This document shows, one piece after another, positions 10,901-22,497 of a stretch of 64,000 nucleotides of DNA (position 1 is its first letter; the number at the start of each line of letters is the position of its first letter). The stretch comes from Paramacrobiotus metropolitanus (taxonomy: Eukaryota; Tardigrada; Eutardigrada; Parachela; Macrobiotidae), in the NCBI RefSeq assembly GCF_019649055.1, contig NW_026570269.1, positions 744,001 through 808,000 of the forward strand, in the 5' to 3' direction. The translations under genes and the position numbers were made by a program. Under the pieces are notes generated by a model, which was not told where the DNA came from, did no database searches, and worked only from the letters and a program-made list of their open reading frames with translations.

Positions 10901-11258
10901 TTGGTGATTCAGCTGCTTTCCGCTGACAAATTTCAAGGGGGAAGCTCTGATTTTCTTCCGCCGGGATATGCCCAAGAAGGATCGACGGTACTGCTGTTGA
11001 TCTAAGTCGGAGACCTCCTTTCGCCGTAGTTTCGTAGCAATCATTGTGGAAATGATCTGAGCACAGATAAGAATGACGTGTAGGCTTCCATGATGGGCCC
11101 TGTCGTGCAAAAGCTATCCAAAGGGCAGACCGCACACCGTCAGCGCTCGCATCAGGAAATTTGTGGAATGTTTGCAAGCATTCAGCCGCTGCCAGACTTG
11201 CTGACTTGAAATTCGGGCAGGCAATACATTTGCGTCCGCCCATTATCTCTGCAATCAT
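7931..11258 (-). pseudogene. P-element-type transposase with THAP domain, frame-broken
   Basis: The N-terminus (ATG at 11258) is a THAP zinc finger: CIACPNF, FHKFPD, W-x-x-F and YLCSDHF give the C2CH pattern. Then come a variable region (10854-10411), a coiled-coil segment (about 10336-10150), and the P-type block YSPRAYAFLRD with GIPLPHPETIR. The catalytic domain shows LDELQL (candidate first Asp, codon 9882-9884), IIDPPHDWKNVRN (second Asp, 9485-9487) and LNNDMHE followed by YFARCRQLGG (candidate Glu, 8768-8770). Two introns are clean and keep the frame: 9335-9400 and 8707-8767. The frame breaks three times without room for an intron: near 10064-10072, 9735-9750 and 8205-8225. It is therefore probably inactive, unless these are sequencing indels. 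The family identity is strong. Confidence 0.85.
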
Positions 11259-11533
11259 GCAAAATATTTTTTCTTTCGAGTGCCCAGATGCGTTTATTTA
11301 TGAGCATATCGAATTACCCCAATACTGCTTGCAGAACATGATCTTTGGAATTTGTGGTTTATTGGGGATAGGGCACAATATTTCTGTAAGGCCTATGTCT
11401 TTTAATGCATCAAATCTGATTGTAGCATATGTTTACTGAACGCAACCATAACTTACTAGAAAACAAGAAACTTTATTTCAAGCAAGAAGCAAAAATTCAG
11501 GCCAACAAGCAACGACAACTCAAGATAACAGTT

Positions 11534-12196
11534 TTACTGCAGCTGCTGAAATTTTGCAAGCGCCGGCTTATCATGCGCTCGCGCATCGGCTAATTCAAGA
11601 CAGCGAACTTTCAGCTTTACCACGTTCTCAAAACCCATATTCTTAATGGCAAAATCAGTGTTGCTTTCCTCTTCTTCGTCAAACTTTTTACGTGCAACAT
11701 CAATGTTTGTGCAGCGATCATCGAGTACGCTCAACAAAAATCCCCAGCGCACGTCTTGCTGGCGCTGCAACTCTTCCTGACTCACATATTCCGGGAAAAG
11801 CACCCCTGGGGCGTTCACCAGGGAACGAAAATCTGATGGCAGATTTTCCGGAATGGTGCCGGTGGCCACTTGCTTTCGCCAGCACACATGAGCCTTTGCG
11901 ATTGGCGTAAGTCTGATGCGCTTTTCGAATAGAACAATAAAACGTTCAGACCAATATTCAATCCAGCCATCACACGTAGCCTGATTTGCAATTGTTGCCA
12001 GAACTTCATCGGGAGTAACTTTGCTTTTGGTCAACTGATGTTGATACAAGATGTTCTGATGGGTCAAATCTCTGTTATGCTTCGAAATCTCGGCGATCTT
12101 AGCCGCATCTCGCTGTTGGTCTTTTTTCAGCGTAATAATTTCCGCTTCCATCTCGTCTTTCGTCTTTTCAGGGATTCTCGGGATTCGGTAAGACAT
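11534..12196 (-). CDS. Unidentified 220-residue coiled-coil protein inside the P-like element
   Basis: I do not recognise this protein. It is an intact ORF starting MSYRIPRIPEKTKDE, with a charged, probably coiled-coil N-terminal third (residues about 10-55, many E, K, D, Q), then a mixed region with WIEYWSER and VCWRKQ and an acidic patch DEEEESN near residue 175. No signal peptide, membrane segment or zinc pattern is seen. It lies on the transposase strand about 275 bp upstream of the THAP start codon, within the inverted repeats. It could be a second transposon gene, an upstream gene captured by the element, or a host gene into which copies inserted. That it is open while the transposase has three breaks is notable. 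Confidence 0.55.
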   Translation of the reverse strand: MSYRIPRIPEKTKDEMEAEIITLKKDQQRDAAKIAEISKHNRDLTHQNILYQHQLTKSKVTPDEVLATIANQATCDGWIEYWSERFIVLFEKRIRLTPIAKAHVCWRKQVATGTIPENLPSDFRSLVNAPGVLFPEYVSQEELQRQQDVRWGFLLSVLDDRCTNIDVARKKFDEEEESNTDFAIKNMGFENVVKLKVRCLELADARAHDKPALAKFQQLQ

Positions 12197-13521
12197 TCTA
12201 CAGAATTACAGAAATTAAGACCATTAATACCGTGTCCTAGGCAATGTCGGTCGCGGACTAAACATAACAAAATTTTGATGTCCACTGTATTTGAAATTAG
12301 CACACTACTCATTTGCTTTTTCTTATGTACTGCTCACTTTAAGTGTATTGTTTCATATTCCGGTCACCGGTCACTGGTGCGACCGCACATGTGGCGCACT
12401 ACATGAACAAGTGCTAATCGGATTGCCTTTAGCTACCCGTCAAATGTGCAGTTCGTTGAGCAGGTCCACTCCAACTTCACATTCTCAGGGGTCAATTAAA
12501 TTTCATTTGCATAAGATAATAAACGAAAAGGCCCGGTGTTTTGCGTCTCACCCGATTCAGAGTTTCTGGTATCTATTTTGTTTTCCATAGAAATTCATTG
12601 ATGTTTACGGTTAGATTTCATGAAAAAAATCGTTTTTATAAAAATTAATAATCACTGTGAACTTCATTTTGTCAGAAAATTTAACTACTTGGTGATCGGA
12701 ATATGAAACCATACGCTAAAAGTGACCGGAATATGAGGAAAAGCGAAGTACCAAAATAAACACAAATCAAAAAAACTGAGTGTTTAAAGCGCATAAAAAA
12801 TAATTGTATTGGTGGCCACGTTGCTACCGCCCATAGTAACGGTAGGATGTCAGGGAGCCGGCAGTCCGAAATTTTCTCCGCAGTAGGAATCTGCCCCGGG
12901 CAAGATTTACGGACGCCTATCGGAAAGTATCGGCCATCACAAAAGTTGCACCTTATCGCTTCACTGTGCATTGTGTATTGGTGCGGATGACGTAATTTTG
13001 GTCTCGTGGTTTTTTGGTCACGTGTTTTTTAAAAAAAATTGAAAATGCCACTTTCCTCTCAGTGTACTCATATTATAAAAACACAAAATGCATGCACTTT
13101 GTGTTTTTACATACTGACACTGGTGTACAGTGCGGTTATGCGTGCATGCACGAAGTGAAAGGACGGAAAAGAACGGATACAAGTTCAAGAACCTCTGGAG
13201 TACCTGTTGCGCAGTCACGTACTTGCCGTATGACGAAGAGAAGAAATGAGTACGATGTCAATGTGGCAAAACAGAATAGATACGCGAAGACACAATCCAA
13301 GGATAACACGTCTATTGACACGGCTTTATTTATTTCTTTAATATTGCGTTTTCCAACATCCGCTACGTTAATTTCGAAAAAAGTCAGATCTTCAAGAAAG
13401 ATAAGATCTACCGATCGAAAAGACGCAATCAATTCGGAAAACGTCATGGGGCACTGCGTCACACACCAGAGCATGTATACAAACTTACAATACCGCAGAG
13501 TGTATATTATCTATTTTTGTG
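12197..13521. other. Non-coding right part of the P-like element
   Basis: About 1.3 kb between the 220-codon ORF and the right inverted repeat. Open frames here run on both strands and into the inverted repeat, and none resembles a known domain. It may contain the element's promoter and transposase binding sites. Confidence 0.4.
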
Positions 13522-13614
13522 CTCCCCGATCACCGAGTCGAATGCCAGTTACGCTTGATTTTCAGTAAATTCGATTTTCCCTCGACACTTTAAATATTAG
13601 TCACTTTGGCACTG
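13522..13614 (-). repeat. Right terminal inverted repeat of the P-like element
   Basis: Inverted partner of 7657-7749, 90/93 identical. The outer tip reads GGCACTG at 13608-13614, followed by a short (ATGT) repeat. Confidence 0.92.
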
Positions 13615-14241
13615 CTATGTATGTATGTATTGTACAAAAGTGCATTGTCAGACCCACGGTTAATGCGGCGCCGGACTGGGTGAGTTCATCGGTCGGACTG
13701 TAAACCGTTACACCGGATTCGACAAAGCCGGCCCGAGACCGAAATAACCCAAAGCCTCAAACCAAACTTTCATACCAAATTTTGGTTAAAATTAGCATGC
13801 ATATCTTCAATTGCTATCACAACATTCAAAATAAGAAGAAAAGTCGAAATTCGACAATATACTAGTGTACGCAAACGATCAAAATGTTGAGAGAATGGTT
13901 AAGCAAGTCATTGCTGCAGTTCGGCAAAATGCACAGTTGACTTCCGGTCTGTCAGCGTGCTGAGCATCGAGCGAGTGCACAAATCGAGCTTTCGAGCATA
14001 CAGTACAGTACGTCTCGTAAGTTGGGTTGTTTGAGTGATGATCTTATCTCAGTTATCGGTAACAACTTTTGAAGTGTAACAACTTATCTTGTGCAACCTT
14101 GTGCTGTTCACTGGGCGAAATTCGAAAAATTCTATGCTTACTGCATAGTAACGTGCAAGAGCGTCTTGAAGTTTCCTTGCGACATGCAGCGCTCTTCGAA
14201 ATTTGGGATGTAACACTCGTTCCGTGGAGAATTTCTGCATC

Positions 14242-17200
14242 ATGAGCGAAGGGTACGTTTGGATGGCTCGGCCTCGCAACTATCTGCGGGAACGCCGGGA
14301 TTTCGCACTAGACCGCCATTCAACGGCAAAACACCCACTGATCATCGCTCCGAAACCTGTAGCCTCGTCAGAAACCTCGGTGGGAGTCCCCAATGGCCCG
14401 CTTCTCCGTTCCACCTCCTCGGCGCCGAAAACGACCAGCAGTACGTCCAGCAGCCCTCGCGTTTCGGTGCCAGCGGGTTTCATTGATCCTTTATCACAGA
14501 TGGCTCTGGGGGATGATTTGGGGGCATTCCGTGGAGAAAGCAACAAGAAGGCAGAGGATAGGGAGAGACTCTTGGGGCCATGGGCCGCAAAAAAGGAAAA
14601 CATTCTCAGCAAGTTTGCTACGACGGAGAAACTAACACTGACATCCAGTTACCTTTCCGACAATGATCGTGTAGTGACAGTTACGAAATCGAGCGCAGTG
14701 GCTGACAAAATTCAGGTAAAGCTGTAGGCTTAACATTTTTTGGTTGTAGTATTCATGTTTGCGCGCTAGCAGTTTTCGGCAATAACCATAGCAGGTAGCA
14801 AAATTTGAACAGCTCCAACAATTTGCAGTTACCTATTGCCATGCATCCATCATTTGATTTTTTGCACATGTCGAATTGTTGTTAGAACTGCAAAGTTATT
14901 GATTTTTGTTATTATTTATCGTCATGTTGCGTCGTTTAATGTTCCTGGACGTTTTCGGTTCGTAAATGAGTGGTTTTGACAGAGTCGGTTGGAGCAGTTG
15001 GATAATTTCGAAGCCGGATCCATGAAGGAAATGATGAATTTATCCCAGCAGGAGTACATTAGCAAAATCGATCAGCTGCACAATAAATTGCAGCAGGCCT
15101 GGCGCGAAGATCAGCGTGTGACGGCCTTGAAGATATCCATTCAGCTGGCGAAATTATTGTCCGACACGTATCCGCTACAGTTTTATCCCAGTAAATTTGT
15201 CCTGCTGACGGATGTGCTGGAAACATTTGGACAGCTAATTTATGATCGAATTCTGGATAAATCGGGTACGGTGTTCGGCGACTCCTCCCCGGATCGGACA
15301 CCGGAAGCAGCCAAGGAAACCTGCAGGAATTGGTTTTTCAAGGTTGCCAGCATTCGCGAGCTACTACCTAGATTATATGTGGAGATTTCTATTATGCGAT
15401 GTAGCTCATTTCTGGAGGATAAAACGACATATTTGGAAATTATACCTAGGTAATATTCTGTGGGTTATTTTGAAAAATCTTCCACAATTTCACTAACGTG
15501 AGCATGCTGATAATTTCCTTTTTGTACAGTTATTCTCAAGCTTGAACAAGTTGCTTGAGAGAATTTCCAATTTGAATTTACTGTGTATCAGTAATAAGTA
15601 AACTTGTTTTGTTAACAACATCCAGGTTTGCGAAAATGATCCGCGGGATCGGTGATCACCTCGTCGCTTCGTATATGCGCTGCTACCTAGCGCGAATGAT
15701 TTTGCAGGTGGCGCCGGAAAGTGTGCCACATTTTTTTATCCTTATTGAGGATTTTGTGATAACGACTCAGCAGTTGCACAGAGAGAAGATGCTGGAATCC
15801 CGGTTGTCGGAACAAAAACTGAACATGTCATCCTACCTGTTGCTTCACCAGCCAGCGCTGGAATGGATAACAGAATGCTATGCTAAGCAAACCGGAGCCA
15901 GAGGAATGGAGCAGTTACTTGCCTTGGCTGAAGGCAGCCGTTATTCAGGATTATTGTTGAACTGCGTTATGACCAGTTTTAAAGCCGATCTCGTTGCTCA
16001 AAAAACCCATGTTCATCTGTGCCTTAATTCGTAATTCCAGTGATGAAGTCTTCCCTACACATATCCTCTGCCGCACATTAGGTATGCATCAATTGCGTAT
16101 GGATTGAACGTTGGTCGCCCACTCACATATTTTCACTTAAGTTATAAAATTTGGACGTTTGTTGTTTCAGGTTCCTGTTAGACGGTTGTTAAATTAAGAT
16201 TGATTAGATAAAACTTTTAGACAGAAATGCGTGCAACTGACTTGTACATATCCTATTACGATTCAGCTGTCATGTGCGCATCAACACCGTGCAAATAAGC
16301 TTTTGTGTTTGCCAGGTTTGTGCTTACTGGGAGCGGACACGGATCCCAAAGAGCGGAAAAAGATTATGAATGAAATCTGGTCCATGATTGTTGAACAAAA
16401 GGATTCCCAAAGCTACATTTCGGCTGCCGAAATTTGGGTGGAGTTTGCCGCCAAGTTCTTCACTGTCAAAGAAGTTAATCGCATTTTAAGTGACATCATA
16501 TCGCGCCTACTTCCCGATCGTGCGTACGAAAGCTGTGCCAATACTCTGCTACAAATTACCGAGAAAATTGTTCGCCATACTAGAAGTTTCACTCTGTTAC
16601 TGAGCATGGATAAATTTATGCCCTTTCTGGATTTACTGCAAAAGGAAGACATCCGGATGAGTGCTGCTAAATTGCTGCTTGATTCCTATTTAAAATTTGA
16701 GCGAGACAGCACATCGGATCCTGTGGTGTTGAACGGTGCCATGTTTGCATGCAAAGTGATACACGATGGGATTTCGTCGCTTTCTTCGGATGACGAAAAG
16801 CGGGCAGCGGCAGGTATTATTGACTTGAAATAGTTTAATACTAGCGGTGGTTGTTAACCACATTATTGCACGAGCGCGAGCGCCAATACCACTGAGTAGT
16901 GGTACTGGGTTTGTCGAATTGGAAAAGTGAGCGGTGACGCTCTTCGTGGCGTCAGACAAATTTAAGCTCTTGACGATCAGTTATTGCAGCATCTCGCGCT
17001 CGGTGCAAAATATGACATCGACCAACCAAGTGCTTAGCTGCTGTATAACGGAATTGCCGTGCTAAACTTAAGCGTATGTGTAATAATCATTTCCGGCCAA
17101 TTGAATATACGATATCTTAAACGAATACCAGAAATCTATAAAGAATGGTACAGCAGTACAGCTGCTGACTATGTATCGGATGGAATTAGATAAGCTGAAT

Positions 17201-18616
17201 CGTTTTGTATTATGAAATTAGTAAAACACTGAAATTTTTTGGAGGAACAGTATTCGTCTAAGATGCTGGCAAATCATTGATCTTGCAGCTTTGATATGTG
17301 GTTTTATTCGGCGAGTGGATTTCGGGAAAGATTTTGAGCGACAGTTATCGTTTTATGGAGAATGCCGCGAAGCCTTCCACAATCTGGACGACGTGGCGGA
17401 GTTCCTTGTACACTGCGTGAACCATCTGGCCATGTCCACCCGGGCAATCCAGAAAGGCCAGCACAATCGGCGGACCGCAGCCTTTGTACGAGCCTGTGTA
17501 GCGTTTTCGTTTATTACCGTTCCTTCCTTGTACCACATTCCCAGCCAACTTCATTTGTACCTTGAGTGTGCCCAAGTAGCCTTGGCGAATCAGTGTGTCG
17601 GCCAAGTAGAGGCCTTGATCAAGGCAGCCATCCAGCTGTTTAATAGTTCCAAGGACGAACTGGAATCCTTCGCCACGAAAATGCATCCGGTGCATCGCAT
17701 TGTCATTGAATTTGCCAGCGACTTGTTGGGGTTACTGTTAATTGTCCCGGATCCGCCTGAACAAGGCATGTTGTACCTGGTGAGAGGGTTGATGAACAGT
17801 ATTCAGGGATTCGATCTCGAAGTGAGGATGGCATTACAGGTATCGTTAAGAAGCTATAAAGATTAATTAATTCAAGTTAAAACATGCAAGTGCGTGGCTT
17901 GCTACTTCTTAGTACATAGACATTAATGTTGTTAGTAGCCGGAGAGTGCTCAAGGCTTTTGTCATCGCTAAATTGGCCGTACTTGCGACATTGAAGGATG
18001 TCGCTTGGTTGGACTTAGTCAAACAGAATACTGCAGCCTGCTTGACATTCTGCTTTGGCATTTAACTGTTTTGTTCCCCCTGGTGGCACATAACGAGATC
18101 GATTGCTTCGCCTATTTGGCGGCATAGACGCATTTGTTAGTGTTGGCTCATAGTGCCTTAGCGGATGCTCGATTGTTTACTCACGTCTCACGGGCAGTGT
18201 TTTTTTACTCCGTACAGCTACAACTGTTGGTGTATTGTTCCGCTGCGGAACAGGAAGATTACATCTACCATGTGGACGGTGTGGACTCCAATGATCGCCT
18301 GTACGGCGGGGATCCGGATTTCGTCACGGAGATCCAGGAGATGGGTGGTGTCTGTCTGTCCCACCTGATCAGCATTGTTAATGAGCTGAAGTGTGCCAAG
18401 CAGGCGGGGCAGGCGGCGAAGTTGGCGCTGGATGTGATCGATGTCCTAATGAGCCATGGGGATGTGGGGCGTGTGAAGGGAGCTCTGAAAGTGATGATCG
18501 GTGTGGTGAAGAGCGCCGGACAGCAATTGCCAGCTTCAGACGGGAAAAGGTGGCAGAGTTTGCGTAGTGTAATACGGAGTAGGCCCTGGGCAAGTGATAT
18601 TGGTGATTTGCTCTAA
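14242..18616 (+). CDS. VPS35L: VPS35L, retriever complex subunit (one apparent frameshift)
   Basis: VPS35L is the VPS35-like scaffold of the retriever/Commander complex, which recycles integrins and other cargo from endosomes to the plasma membrane. Six exons: 14242-14715, 14983-15449, 15626-16081, 16316-16813, 17289-17839 and 18218-18616, about 947 residues (human 963). A Ser/Thr-rich N-terminal linker precedes DPLSQMA. Diagnostic blocks follow: LLSDTYPLQFYPSKF, WFFKVASIRELLPRLY, MIRGIGDHLVASY, DFGKDFERQLSFY, TAAFVRACVAFSFIT, CAQVALANQC, LLIVPDPPEQG and YHVDGVDSNDRLYGGD. In exon 3 the frame is lost at a run of six A (16000-16005). With one A fewer the reading continues as MFICALIRN to THILCRTLG and the exon 4 phase fits. 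This is either a sequencing homopolymer error or a real 1-bp insertion. The remaining phases are consistent. Confidence 0.93.
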
Positions 18617-21505
18617 AAGAGATTGTGCAAAGAGGTTGCTCTAAAAGAGGTTTTCCTTTGTGCAGAGTAATTTTTTCTGAATGTTGGGGTAGGGTTATGG
18701 ATGTTGGTTTGCGTTGTGCTTTCTTTCTAGTCACTGTTCCATTGATTCATTTTGTAATTTGGTTTTACATTGCCGTTTAATTTAAAGCGTTGGTAAATTT
18801 CTCTGCGGTGGTGTTGAACTTTTAACCATCGAAAAACATAAAAACCAGGGTAAACCATACCCTAATCAGTGATTATGTGTGTGGACGGTATTAAAGAGTA
18901 ATATGGTTTTCAGTACTTAGTTAGTAACCGTTTGCAGGAGAGCTGAAAGAGTGGGGAATCCACTGCTTTAACGATGCTAATTTCAGGAGCAAGCAATGCC
19001 TCTAGTTCAAGCAGGTAGAAGACCTCGCTACAAATAGAGACATACGAGAGCTACGAAAGCGAAATGAACCATGTTAATCAGCAGAAAATTTATTTTAAAA
19101 AGGCTCAATAAAAGGCAAGTGAACAAGCACCAAAACGTGTTTCCAGAAGATAATAATATCATTTGCAGGCTTGCAGCAACATACTGCACGTATTTAAGTG
19201 ATGAGATAAATCTGAATTCGCAGGCATAAAAGTTTGTATTGTACAAATACGATTTATAATGCTGTATTAATTGAAGAATTTGTATCAATTGTGCGTGTGT
19301 AATATGTAGTATTTGCAGTCTCGGTTATTTGCCGGTTTAAAGGAAACTGCTCAGCGCTCATACTATTACTAAACTGCTACTGGGAAAAATATTGGACAAC
19401 TTTAAAATTAAGTGATCAAAAACGATGTGAAATTCCCCTGCTAAGGTTGTGCTTACTTGGAAGAATTAAGTGAGATACAGTTGACGTTAACGTTGGTAAG
19501 CCGTCGCAATCATCATTTGCAGCAAGGACAAATTGCTTAAGTAAAAGCATTAAGATTTAATCCGCCGCGGCTTAATGCGAAGTACATTTGGCTGCCGGAA
19601 GTAAGCTGGAGCACTAAAGCATTAGGATGCCGACGCACCCGGCAACCGGCCCGCCTAACTGATTATTTGGCTCGACAATAAAACGCTGGGTTGCACGGCA
19701 TTGGCCGGCTGTATAAGAAAGGGTCGACCGGCGCATGCGGCTTTCCTGCATGCTCGCAGAATCATATCCTCCTTCTTCCGGAACAAACGGATTTCCAGCC
19801 ATCAGCAAGCCATAACATTCTATCTCCTGTTGTAATCTGTTGGCCGGCGCCGATTCCTCTGTGCAGCGGGTATATATTGTATTGTGTACATGAGCAGCTG
19901 TCGTTTTTTTCTGTGCGGGACTCGTTTCCTTCGTTTAGATATATGCACAAATAATTCAGTGGTATCTCAATTTGCAAATTTGCTCCTCGCTCATTCAAGT
20001 GTTTCCCTTTTCTGTTGACTATACAGACTTGTGTGAGGAACGGATAGTCAGCCATCTGTCGCAAATCACTATCCACATTAACCGTACTTCCGGTAGACTT
20101 TCCCCGGCAAACATATCATCACCAATCATCCCCTCCATACACGGGACAGCTGCGCTTTTCTTGCGCTGGTAATCCGCTAGCGCACAGCACTATATTCCAC
20201 ATGCGGACAAGAATTTAACATTTTAAAGCCCCTCGGATAGCGCCGTTTTCTTGCCAATTAGTATTTATGTTATGTCCATTGTGCCATAAACTGCAAGATT
20301 TGATTTGAGAATTATCTCGGTTGGTTTCGTAATCAAGAGGTAAGGACAGCTTTGTCAGTTATAAATGTGTTTTTACTGGTGCTTCCGAATTTGCTTACAA
20401 CTGCTTGCACATAGCGAAACAGGGATAACGACACATCACTGCCGGTAGCTCGTATACACCGCCAGCTGAAATGCAATGGTGCAGCAAAACAGATTCAGAA
20501 AAAACAGAATAGACTAAAATATAACGGAAACTAAGAACACACTGAAATATAACGGAAACTACATACATATGTACTTCTGTATAAAACTAAAATTCGTAAA
20601 GAAACTGCTCTCCGTTTCTGCGTGATTGATGCATTTGGATATCCTTTTAAAAATCGATTTGTTATCAGTTGAGTAATGGCATGACCGGTAAATGTCCAGT
20701 TTCCGTGTCACGGTCAGAGGGCTTAATTGTGCTTAGTGTAGCGGTAAATTGTTCAGGATACGTTAGCTTTTTGGCTTTCGGCACGATTTGTACTTTTAAA
20801 TTGGTTTGAATAATTTTTTCGTTGGTATAACGTATTCGAGACATTCGAGAAAGCTCTACGCAGAGTTAACGTTGTACAAAACTGAAATTAATTTGGTTGA
20901 AGGGGTTAGAGAAGGACAGCAAATTTGTGGTGTATATACAGCAATTGTGTTACACGAGTAAAATGTAGATGCCAGTATGTATTGGATAGTGGCAGCATAT
21001 ACTCGTAATTTATGAGTTGTTTCTGTCGCAGAAAGAAAAAGTGTATGATACTTTCTGTGATCATTTCTGAAATTAAAATTTTCCACGATCGTTTTATACC
21101 TAACAATCAATGCAATCAATGCAATGCAATGAAATCTGAATTTGATATAAGTTTACCCATATTCGCTATATACATATTACTGACATTGATATAAGAATGT
21201 TACTGGGATTAACACTAGAGTATTGTTTGAAGACATTTTTCTGCTACATAAAACATAGGTCAACAGCGATCCTAGTGACTTTTGTTATGTGATTCGCAAA
21301 CTTTACACCGCGCCACTCAAATTTGTATTGTAAATTTTTGGTGTCAAACACAGAGCCGAAGATGCTGGTATACAAATCAATGTTTCCCGCTTAATGGATT
21401 ATCCACCGCAGTAGTCCGGGGTTATCTGATACTGATTCCTGTTGCAGAATTTGATTAGCACACAGTACACATCGTCCCACACAAAGTCAAGCGGACTTTT
21501 TGAGG
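18617..21505. other. Intergenic region between VPS35L and GCHFR
   Basis: About 2.9 kb. No ORF here looks like a real exon. The segment just before GCHFR ends with a possible 5' UTR acceptor (CCTGTTGCAG near 21447), so a non-coding first exon of GCHFR may lie in it. Confidence 0.4.
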
Positions 21506-21811
21506 ATGCCGTACATGATAATCAGCTGCAGCACGCCCTCGGAGTACTTCACATCCAATGGCCCGACGACCGTGGGTGATGCCAGCTCCGACAGTAATTT
21601 AATGGCCTATCTGCGCGCCGCACCCAGCCCATATGGAACATACGACTGCGCCCAGGGGCCGCGTTGGGTGCTGGATAAACTGGAAGCACGCGGCTACCGG
21701 GTGGTGGCCATGTCCAGCATCACCAAAACCAACGGTAACCGCATTACCAGTTTCTGGACGCTGTACGCCGCGCCGCCCATGCAGCATAGCAACTCGCAAC
21801 AAAGAGGATAA
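21506..21811 (+). CDS. GCHFR: GTP cyclohydrolase I feedback regulatory protein
   Basis: GFRP binds GTP cyclohydrolase I as a pentamer and mediates its inhibition by tetrahydrobiopterin and stimulation by phenylalanine, in the cytosol. This single-exon ORF of 101 residues starts MPYMIIS, matching the family's MPY-L-I-S start. It continues GPTTVGDASSDSNLM, PRWVLDKLEARGYRVVAMSS and a final strand SFWTLY. The family length is about 84. The extra residues are in the middle loop (APSPYGTYD) and after the last strand, where the tail HSNSQQRG is non-conserved. An ATG in strong family register sets the start. The pathway partner is not in this window. Confidence 0.93.
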   Translation: MPYMIISCSTPSEYFTSNGPTTVGDASSDSNLMAYLRAAPSPYGTYDCAQGPRWVLDKLEARGYRVVAMSSITKTNGNRITSFWTLYAAPPMQHSNSQQRG

Positions 21812-22497
21812 TTTTTCATTCAAAGCGCCTGCACCGTCTTCAGCAGTTTCTACATCAGTTACTTCTGTCGCCATTTTCCCTGCTTCGTTCGTAATGGTGA
21901 TGTCTTACCTCGTGCTGATTAAATATTTTCAACCAAAAATATGAATGCGTGACTTGTAATTATTGCACTATAAAATTATTTGCGGGGATCGTATCGTTCT
22001 TACTTGTCGCAGCGAAGCATCGCTATGTGTTGTAGGTGCATCTCTACGAGTTTCTTTTGTTTTATACTAAATATACGCTTCCAGCGGAAATTATTGCAAT
22101 ACGAGTATACATCGGCATTTTAGTTTTTATTGGGCTTTGAACTTTCGATATTAAGCGTTTGGCTACGTCGTTCAAATGACGAATATGTTCATATGTTAGC
22201 GTTGTGTTTCTGCAATTTAATAAAATTTATCGACGTAAAAAATACGTCTTATAGTAAATCAGTTACATATGAGTATTTATGTGAATATTTATTGTGGTCA
22301 CCAAATGTTTGATCTGATACTTATATACCATTAGATATACTGCGCATATCTGCATGCTGCAGAAAAATTAATTGTAAACTGAAATGCTGCGAAAACGAAG
22401 GCAGCGCATATGACACACATCAAAAGGGTTACGGCATGTGTAAAACAGTACATCTTCTTCTATCGACCCCATACTGCGTCCAATGTTCGTAATTTTT

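Larger units (their letters stand above)
7657..13614 (-). mobile_element. P-element-like DNA transposon with 93-bp inverted repeats
   Basis: The left end (7657-7749) and right end (13522-13614) are inverted copies of each other, 90 of 93 bases identical, beginning CACTGCC and CAGTGCC respectively. Between them lie a THAP-domain P-type transposase on the minus strand and, upstream of it on the same strand, an unrelated 220-codon ORF. P-superfamily elements usually start with CA and make 8-bp target duplications. The flanks here (TTTCAATG and CTATGTAT) do not match, and a run of ATGT repeats adjoins the right end, so the duplication may be lost or the border slightly different. About 1.3 kb at the right (12197-13521) and 180 bp at the left hold no recognised coding sequence. 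TIRs of 93 bp are long for P elements (31 bp in Drosophila). Confidence 0.85.

Noticed and set aside
13014-13568. 184-codon plus-strand ORF
   Set aside because: It runs into the right inverted repeat of the P-like element, has no recognisable domain, and is opposed by an equally long minus-strand frame.
7649-13622. 8-bp target duplication for the P-like element
   Set aside because: Left flank TTTCAATG and right flank CTATGTAT do not match, so no duplication is claimed.
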